DNA of 64,000 nucleotides. Source: Moniliophthora roreri (Eukaryota; Basidiomycota; Agaricomycetes; Agaricales; Marasmiaceae). This document shows, piece by piece, positions 56,869-64,000 of this stretch. The notes beneath the pieces were generated by a model that was given only the letters and a program-made list of their open reading frames with translations, was not told the DNA's origin and did not search any database. The translations under genes were made by a program, and so were the position numbers. How positions within the stretch are numbered: position 1 is the stretch's first letter; every line of letters begins with the position of its first letter. Location: assembly GCA_001466705.2 (NCBI GenBank), contig LATX02000209.1, positions 372,001-436,000 on the forward strand, read 5' to 3'.

Positions 56869-57558
56869 CTACCACATCCAAGCACCCTCCAAGGTCATCT
56901 GGTAGTGCATTTGTGCAATAGGCGGGTTGGCCGCGCCCCAGTTGCTAGGGTTGTTAATGGCCTGCTGAGCAGGACCCCCAAGCCGATCCCACTGTGCAAG
57001 ATTAGGCAAATCCCCATCCTTATCCGTAAGCCTGATAGCATGTGAATTGAGACCCTCGGCAGAGTACTCGACCTTGACGTGGGTGCCATCGACGTTGGTT
57101 CCGTTGGGATTATAGTACTTGCGCCAATGACCATGCGCAGAAGTCGCTACGCCATCAATATTGTGTGTCTTGATATCCAAAAACACCACGGCTCCCTCCC
57201 ATTCGTGCCTGTGACCCGTGGTGGGGACGGGTTCGTCCTTGGGCATGTACCAGCAATAGACCATGGCGATCCTGCCTTTGTAGTTGTTGGTAGAGCGGAC
57301 GTAGGTCTGGCCTTTGGTGGGGTCACTGCAGCCAGCGCTGGGAGAACCGCTGGGGTAGAGGCCTCCAGACCAGTCGCCTTGTGCATTAACGGCGGGGTAG
57401 GAGTGGCAGCCGTTGCCAATGTGGAGCTGGGGTTGGTAGGCAGTCTCGAGGGGACCACCAGAGGCGGGAAACGGGACAAATGAGTCATGTGATTTGACGG
57501 ACGCGGACAGGGCACGAGTGACGATAAAGAGGACGAAGACGAGGTGGCGGAACTGCAT
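56869..57558 (-). CDS. NPP1/NLP family necrosis-inducing-like secreted protein
   Basis: Minus strand, single exon, 229 aa from ATG 57558. This start is preferred over an in-frame ATG 51 bp upstream because it places a hydrophobic signal peptide (about residues 1-19) at the N-terminus. Two early cysteines (in GNGCHS and SAGCSD) match the conserved disulfide pair of type 1 NLPs. The family heptapeptide GHRHDWE is present as GHRHEWE (57197-57217), a conservative Asp-to-Glu change at a metal-binding position. Length and the tryptophan-rich end are normal. Family members are secreted and bind plant sphingolipids; some cause leaf necrosis, many do not. Activity cannot be judged here. The frame is intact, in contrast to its decayed neighbours. 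Confidence 0.9.
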   Translation of the reverse strand: MQFRHLVFVLFIVTRALSASVKSHDSFVPFPASGGPLETAYQPQLHIGNGCHSYPAVNAQGDWSGGLYPSGSPSAGCSDPTKGQTYVRSTNNYKGRIAMVYCWYMPKDEPVPTTGHRHEWEGAVVFLDIKTHNIDGVATSAHGHWRKYYNPNGTNVDGTHVKVEYSAEGLNSHAIRLTDKDGDLPNLAQWDRLGGPAQQAINNPSNWGAANPPIAQMHYQMTLEGAWMW

Positions 57559-58484
57559 GGTGAATATGATGGGGAGAGGGCTGACTGGGTGATGTGCTGC
57601 TGAATTCATTCTAGATTTGCCCCAAGGGGGCTATCAAGGACGAAGGACAGTTACGAATCCCGATTTTAGGTCTTGTGCTGACATGTGGGTTTTAAGGAGC
57701 ATCTCTTGGGCCAAGCTTGAGCTAAACATATGGATATGCTACTGATGATGAGAGCCGGCCTCCCGAAGAGAAACGCACGTGCGATACTAGTAGGAACGTG
57801 CCCAATACCCGTGTATGGCTCCGGCGATCGCTTGAGAGCTCACCGCGAAATTGTTCTGCTGATTTGCGAAGGTGCAAATGCGAAGAGATCATAGCATCCA
57901 ATTGCACTGAAATGTCGCATGAAAGCTTGCAATTCCTCACTGAGTCGAGGTTCTGCAGCTATGCCCAATGAGCTCACCCATTCCGATTAGCCCTGGATTC
58001 AAGAGGTCACCGATTCGTATACCCGAAAGCTCGCATGGTGAGACGATCGCCCAGCGGATTTACACATGAGGCGTTCCCGCCGTTCCTGGCAGCTTGGTGC
58101 CGGTCTGATTTGCCGCAGTGGGCCATCAGGGTTCAACGTTCAACGGCGATTACGAGTCCTTTATCTGGGATGAGAGCGAAGTAGAACGACGAAAGTCGCG
58201 AAACGAACCAAACAAATGACATTTATCAGACCACAACTTTCCCACCCGTCTTATGCCTTCCGTATATGGAAAAGAAAAATCCTCGTAAACTCGGACTCGT
58301 ACTAACCTGCCCTCCTACCAAAGTACAAGCTCCCTCGCATTGCACATACAGAGGGCCAACCCAGTGTATATACATGAGCATAAGATACTAGGAGGGAGAA
58401 GTCTGACGGCAGTTTCTGAGTCACACGATGTCGACGTTCGCCGCCTCCTCCCACACATTAGTACAAGGGAAGTCCAAAACTCAC
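57559..58484. other. NLP upstream region and duplicated GST-promoter fragment
   Basis: 58080-58310 is a diverged direct copy of 30090-30290 (start TTGCCGCAGT.GGCCATCAGGG). It ends where an inverted GST fragment begins, so two GST-locus copies meet head to head near 58320-58480. No gene is seen. Confidence 0.55.
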
Positions 58485-58596
58485 CTGCTGCCCAGACAGA
58501 TCCAATGAAGATACAGAGAACAGCTTGGACATTATAGAGGGTACCTGAGAGGTTGATTTGAGGTGAAAGTTTATGAGCATATGATGATATTGCATT
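58485..58596 (-). pseudogene. glutathione S-transferase relic, copy 4 (exon 1 only)
   Basis: Minus-strand match to the GST leader and exon 1: ATG at 58532, then MSK and a 1-nt loss that shifts the frame, ending TCTGGGCAGCAG at a GTGAGT donor near 58484. The promoter that should lie upstream continues on the far side of element T, at 61597. Confidence 0.8.
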
Positions 58597-58637
58597 TGAT
58601 ACTGGGGTGTTTCAATTGATTTGGATAGCCTGTGACC

Positions 58638-60104
58638 CCCAACGAGATGTTACTGGACGCTATCAGACAGCATCAGACGTTATCAGACAAATCCATGAAA
58701 TTCTGATGTTTTCTGATGTCCATCTGATCAATATCACTTGACGACTTCTTCCCAGGTCTCCAACTTGAGGCATAACCAAACAGCTTGAGACGAACTTAGA
58801 GAAACTTGTGCCTTGCAGTCCATGCACAATTCACCTCAAATTCCCCTGTGCCCTAAATACTCCCATGCTCACTTCTTTCTTTCTAACCACTACCATCCCA
58901 CTTCTCAACAGCTCCCACCCACTCTTTCTCCCATCTGCATGGCCTCTCACCTTTCTACGTCTCAAGATCAACCTCGATGGTTCAAGATATGATATAGAGA
59001 GTAGTGATGTAGCCCAGAAGTGAAATATAGTACAGGTGAGGTACGTGTACTGTTTACTCATCGTTTTTGTGGAACTAAGGATATTTTGATGTGTCAGGCA
59101 CCTCAGAGAAGTCCCAGACAACAGCGCCGAACTGCTTTCAACATGTATCTTGTGAGGTGACTCTAAAATATCATTATCCTTGTACTAAATGTTCTATGTG
59201 TTGCAGCTTGCCATGTCGTTAGAGTGACACTCCTCATTTCAAGGCAGAGGGCTTGGAGTTGGGCAGAGGGTTAGGACAGAGGGTCTTTGGTCACTCTCGC
59301 GGGTATGGTGGGGTCTTGGAGATTTGGTGATACTTAGGTTGGAGAGCTCGCACTGATATGTAATAAATTGTATTCTAGTACCTCGCAATATAGCTAATTA
59401 TTAGACACTATCAGATGTGATTAGACAAAATCCAATGCCTAATCACACCCACTAGTGATTGGTTTCTAATTGTAGGCAATTAGCTCACAAATCTTAAGTC
59501 TGTCAAAATATGAGTCATACATAGTTTTTTGACAGTAAGAAAACTCATTTGCATTTGAATCTAGGCAGAACATGCTATTAAAGCAGTTCCTAGATTCCAG
59601 AGATTGTTTCAAAAACATGGCAATTCTTGCCAGTAGAAAATTCCTATGTTTTCAAACACGTTTTGGCATCTGAGAAATCCATCAGAAGCTAGCCAGACCA
59701 ATCGGATAGTTGCCGAAGGGTTTTTTAAACACAAAAATGCATCTAAAAACCTGGGCTTTTCTTTTGATCAACATGTGTCGTTTCTCAAAGAATGCAAAAC
59801 AAATCGCTACTGGATGTGAAAAATTCAACCTGTCTAGATTCGGGTCTAAATAAATTTTGATAGGACTGATAAACTATAAATGGCTGAAATTGTTGTAAAC
59901 TTTTATTTTACAAGCCCATTGCCAACAATTAGAAACCAATTGCTAGTGGGTGTGAATAGAACCTGTCTGTCGCTACCTACAAAATGTCTGATAATGTCTG
60001 GATTATTCTGGGTTAAGGACACTATCAGATGTTATCAGACGTTATCAGACAAGGTTGGGTGTTGTCAGATAATGTCTGATAGCGTCCAGTAAAATCTCAC
60101 TGGG
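58638..60104 (+). mobile_element. family A element A1 (interrupted by B)
   Basis: Same ends and subterminal TCTGATAATGT-type motifs as A3. Its left flank is TGTGACC (58631-58637) and its right flank CTTCAAC (60105-60111), so the two sides do not match each other. Element B sits inside at 59444-59954. Confidence 0.85.
59444..59954. mobile_element. family B MITE-like element, 511 bp
   Basis: Ends CACACCCACTAG and CTAGTGGGTGTG are perfect inverted repeats, continuing imperfectly for ~35 bp. Direct repeats AAT stand on both sides (59441-59443, 59955-59957). The unfilled site survives in A2 at 60419-60430 (on the minus strand CCTAATAGAACC). No coding capacity. Confidence 0.88.
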
Positions 60105-60276
60105 CTTCAACGTTACACATGCATAGTAGTAGAATTATACCTCTCAGTAGTACATTGTCATGCCTTGAGTGCTAGAAAGGAAAGCAGTATACCATATCTG
60201 AAAAATTTTGGATGGTTACAGGTCCCAAGGCTGCTATCCAAATTGTCACATCTGGATGGAGAGGTCACAGGTCACA

Positions 60277-61229
60277 CCCAGTGAGGTTTTACTGGACGCT
60301 ATCAGACGTTATCTGACAACACCCAACCTTGTCTGATAACATCTGATAGTGTCCTTAACCCGGAATAATCCAGACGTTATCTGACATTATCAAATGTTTT
60401 GTAGGTAGCGACAGACAGGTTCTATTAGGCATTGGATTTTGTCTAATCACATCTGATAGTGTCTAATAATTAGCTATATTGCGAGGTACTAGAATACAAT
60501 TTATTACATATCAGTGCGAGCTCTCCAACCTAAGTATCACCAAATCTCCAAGACCCCACCATACCCGTGAGAGTGACCAAAGACCCTCTGTCCTAACCCT
60601 CTGCCCAACTCCAAGCCCTCTGCCTTGAAATGAGGAGTGTCACTCTAACGACATGGCAAGCTGCAACACATAGAACATTTAGTACAAGGATAATGATATT
60701 TTAGAGTCACCTCACAAGATACATGTTGAAAGCAGTTCGGCGCTGTTGTCTGGGACTTCTCTGAGGTGCCTGACACATCAAAATATCCTTAGTTCCACAA
60801 AAACGATGAGTAAACAGTACACGTACCTCACCTGTACTATATTTCACTTCTGGGCTACATCACTACTCTCTATATCATATCTTGAACCATCGAGGTTGAT
60901 CTTGAGACGTAGAAAGGTGAGAGGCCATGCAGATGGGAGAAAGAGTGGGTGGGAGCTGTTGAGAAGTGGGATGGTAGTGGTTAGAAAGAAAGAAGTGAGC
61001 ATGGGAGTATTTAGGGCACAGGGGAATTTGAGGTGAATTGTGCATGGACTGCAAGGCACAAGTTTCTCTAAGTTCGTCTCAAGCTGTTTGGTTATGCCTC
61101 AAGTTGGAGACCTGGGAAGAAGTCGTCAAGTGATATTGATCAGATGGACATCAGAAAACATCAGAATTTCATGGATTTGTCTGATAACGTCTGATGCTGT
61201 CTGATAGTGTCCAGTAATATCTCGTTGGG
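60277..61229 (-). mobile_element. family A element A2, inverted relative to A1
   Basis: Nearly identical to A1 in reverse orientation but without B. Its flanks are GGTCACA (60270-60276) and GCTGAAG (61230-61236). These are the reverse complements of the A1 flanks TGTGACC and, with one change, CTTCAAC. Confidence 0.88.
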
Positions 61230-63256
61230 GCTGAAGCTTCCTGAAGCTTCTGGACTTTCATCTACTCCCCAACACCCTCACCAAAATGCCGCCCTCCCTC
61301 GATACAATGGCAGATTGTCTTTGTATACCAAAAACCTGATATGGAAGCCACTGAGAGTCAGAAATATAATGACTTACAGGTTCCTTTCACTTGCTGCAAG
61401 TGCAAATCAGTGAAGATGATACAGAGACGAAGAGGCTGTCAACATGGCACGTCTACGGGGTCGTTGGGAGCCCACTTTGGTGCCACCAGCCTGAAAAGTT
61501 AAGGGACCTGCCTTTTTTTGGTCACATTCCGGCAACATTCAGATGGACCCTCCGTGACCTGTGACCATCTGAATCAATCGAAATACCCCAGTATCATAAC
61601 ATTCCTCATCACAGCACATAACGTGCAGTGCCCCCAGTGAGTTGTGGAGACATGACTTTTGATATCCATTTGCCAACGATTATTGTCAGTGTTGATAAAT
61701 CTTCTGCCATGGATTTCCCAATGAAATGGTTTTAGATGGAGACTTTGAGATCTAACTTGCAGGATCAGGGTTGCATATTTTGGTTGTGGTCCGATAGATG
61801 TCGATAGATCGTTTTCTTTGGTTCATTTCGTCCTTCTGCTTTGCTAGTTAGCCCCAGAAAGTTTCCACAAAGCACAATACCAGAAACGGACTCATANCAC
61901 CAAATCTCCAAGACCCCACCATACCCGTGAGAGTGACCAAAGACCCTCTGTCCTAACCCTCTGCCCAACTCCAAGCCCTCTGCCTTGAAATGAGGAGTGT
62001 CACTCTAACGACATGGCAAGCTGCAACACATAGAACATTTAGTACAAGGATAATGATATTTTAGAGTCACCTCACAAGATACATGTTGAAAGCAGTTCGG
62101 CGCTGTTGTCTGGGACTTCTCTGAGGTGCCTGACACATCAAAATATCCTTAGTTCCACAAAAACGATGAGTAAACAGTACACGTACCTCACCTGTACTAT
62201 ATTTCACTTCTGGGCTACATCACTACTCTCTATATCATATCTTGAACCATCGAGGTTGATCTTGAGACGTAGAAAGGTGAGAGGCCATGCAGATGGGAGA
62301 AAGAGTGGGTGGGAGCTGTTGAGAAGTGGGATGGTAGTGGTTAGAAAGAAAGAAGTGAGCATGGGAGTATTTAGGGCACAGGGGAATTTGAGGTGAATTG
62401 TGCATGGACTGCAAGGCACAAGTTTCTCTAAGTTCGTCTCAAGCTGTTTGGTTATGCCTCAAGTTGGAGACCTGGGAAGAAGTCGTCAAGTGATATTGAT
62501 CAGATGGACATCAGAAAACATCAGAATTTCATGGATTTGTCTGATAACGTCTGATGCTGTCTGATAGTGTCCAGTAATATCTCGTTGGGGCTGAAGCTTC
62601 CTGAAGCTTCTGGACTTTCATCTACTCCCCAACACCCTCACCAAAATGCCGCCCTCCCTCGATACAATGGCAGATTGTCTTTGTATACCAAAAACCTGAT
62701 ATGGAAGCCACTGAGAGTCAGAAATATAATGACTTACAGGTTCCTTTCACTTGCTGCAAGTGCAAATCAGTGAAGATGATACAGAGACGAAGAGGCTGTC
62801 AACATGGCACGTCTACGGGGTCGTTGGGAGCCCACTTTGGTGCCACCAGCCTGAAAAGTTAAGGGACCTGCCTTTTTTTGGTCACATTCCGGCAACATTC
62901 AGATGGACCCTCCGTGACCTGTGACCATCTGAATCAATCGAAATACCCCAGTATCATAACATTCCTCATCACAGCACATAACGTGCAGTGCCCCCAGTGA
63001 GTTGTGGAGACATGACTTTTGATATCCATTTGCCAACGATTATTGTCAGTGTTGATAAATCTTCTGCCATGGATTTCCCAATGAAATGGTTTTAGATGGA
63101 GACTTTGAGATCTAACTTGCAGGATCAGGGTTGCATATTTTGGTTGTGGTCCGATAGATGTCGATAGATCGTTTTCTTTGGTTCATTTCGTCCTTCTGCT
63201 TTGCTAGTTAGCCCCAGAAAGTTTCCACAAAGCACAATACCAGAAACGGACTCATA
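60538..63256 (+). repeat. identical 1359-bp direct repeat across the N at 61897
   Basis: 60538-61896 equals 61898-63256 in every line I compared. With a single N between them, this looks like two contig ends that overlap and were not merged, not a biological duplication. Confidence 0.9.
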
Positions 63257-63480
63257 ACTGCCATCGGACTCTGTGTTCTACTGTGGCAAGCTTCCAAGCC
63301 ACAAAGAAGGTAACTTATGGGTTGGAAAGACATAGTTTTGTCATGAGCAGGCCATTTTATTTTCTGCTTTTCGGTGCATGCTGATATCTGAGTCTGTTGA
63401 TTAGATTGCTAAAAACATACCTATACCAAATCGATGGAATCCCAGTGTAGAAAATGTCAAACATCCACCTGCAAAAAGTA
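61597..63480 (-). repeat. inverted, CpG-decayed copy of the GST upstream block
   Basis: Read on the minus strand, 61597-61896 and 62957-63480 follow 29940-30480: shared GGCAGAAGATTTATCAAC, GTGCTGTGATGAGG and, near 63350, TTTTATTTTCTGCTTTTCGG. Many CpG sites of the original read TG or CA here. It is the continuation of GST copy 4 beyond element T. Confidence 0.75.
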
Positions 63481-63950
63481 CATTACATTATAATATCCTT
63501 ACAACAGGATTATAAAGGTTACAACATATGATAATAAATCCAGCTAGATTTTAAGTGTATTGTAGCCTAGTTGCAATATATTGAAATATTTTAACTGCCT
63601 TACAACCCCATTACAACTACATTACAACTGTCTGGAAGGATTACCTGACATTATAGCCACATTACAACCACATTACAACCCACATAGAGTCATTACAACA
63701 AGTTAAAACCCCAGTACATGCACATTATAACACAATTTCAAATATAAGTAAAGTTCTTAGTGCAACAGCATATAAAAACCCATGCAACATGACAATGTAA
63801 CAAGGCTTTATTATTAGATACACCTATTTATGTTTATAATGAAACTGATTTTTAATCAATAAATGATAAGCCGGTGTGGGTAGAATAAAATGTTTTGGAG
63901 ATAGGTCTTTTAGTAAAAGGGTATAATGCACTGTGTATGTTTATAGTTAT
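63481..63950. other. AT-rich tract with ATTACAAC repeats
   Basis: Between 63595 and 63690 the motif CATTACAACC or close variants occurs about seven times at irregular spacing; isolated variants lie at 63484-63520. No gene. Possibly the subterminal region of another mobile element that interrupts the GST-block copy. Confidence 0.5.
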
Positions 63951-64000
63951 GTGGCACAGTGGTACAGTGGTTCTGAGCACCCAGCAGCTACCAGGCTGCT
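63951..64000 (+). ncRNA. possible tRNA-derived SINE head, cut by window end
   Basis: GTGGCACAGTGGTACAGTGG resembles a pol III A-box region (TGGCNNAGTGG) and is followed by an anticodon-arm-like stretch. The B-box, if any, lies outside the window. The call is tentative. Confidence 0.3.

Larger units (their letters stand above)
58597..61596. mobile_element. family T element (T1) carrying nested insertions
   Basis: Ends are imperfect inverted repeats of ~35 bp: TGATACTGGGGTGTTTCAAT at 58597 and its inverse finishing CGAAATACCCCAGTATCA at 61596. Both flanks are parts of one GST promoter sequence, which fixes the insertion point. No coding frame of its own is visible. A1 and A2 make up most of its length. 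Confidence 0.7.

Noticed and set aside
58638..61229. Large inverted repeat read as a fold-back assembly artefact
   Set aside because: The arms differ by an inserted element with its empty site, by many base changes and by reciprocal flank sequences, which an artefact would not give.
58831..62396. Three identical 96-codon frames (58831-59121, 60746-61036, 62106-62396)
   Set aside because: They are the same internal part of family A elements, one of them probably an assembly duplicate; no codon bias or domain.

Overview
The window looks like nuclear DNA of a basidiomycete fungus, most likely an Agaricomycete. Genes are cut by many 45-70 nt GT-AG introns with CTNAC-type branch points. The families seen fit that group: NACHT proteins with fungal N-termini, a JEN-type carboxylate permease, an NPP1/NLP protein, a fungal GST family, and a HECT-like/TET-JBP-like/integrase gene set on mobile DNA. 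Four single Ns (12423, 44908, 48993, 61897) mark unresolved bases or joins. Three of them sit between two copies of the same sequence, so order and copy number there are unsafe. Exon models were built by hand from splice consensus and reading phase.

Layout. (1) About 540-6430 is a CpG-poor, AT-rich block. It holds a ubiquitin-like-domain gene (874-2124), a 71-bp tandem array whose units each look like a complete 68-nt intron plus a 3-nt exon (2172-3716), and a C-to-T-decayed pseudogene of 5-formyltetrahydrofolate cyclo-ligase (5528-6375). (2) 6875-32420 is ordinary gene space: alpha/beta-hydrolase, RAD51 paralogue, flavin monooxygenase with an N-terminal NTF2-like domain, three-RRM protein, JEN transporter, a NACHT STAND protein with a C-terminal basic tail, a small acidic-motif protein, one decayed and one intact GST. 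(3) 32614-40887 is a compact cassette of three decayed genes: HECT-like (+), TET/JBP-like dioxygenase (-) and an RNase H-fold DDE integrase (+). A 1-kb TIR element (family A) sits inside an intron of the first. (4) 43484-49703 is a long-TIR element (family C) with a 7-bp target duplication. A contig carrying another copy of C and a Ty1/copia fragment appears to have been scaffolded into it. (5) 51126-58596 has a third GST copy, a decayed second NACHT gene, an NLP gene and a fourth GST fragment. (6) 58597-63480 is a nested stack: element T inserted in a GST promoter copy, containing two inverted A elements, one of which contains a small element B.

The host genes do not form one obvious pathway. 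The strongest larger pattern is repeated duplication of a GST locus next to NACHT genes, followed by transposon insertion and C-to-T decay. The two observations most worth testing are the intron-like tandem array with single-codon exons and the HECT / TET-JBP-like / DDE cassette.
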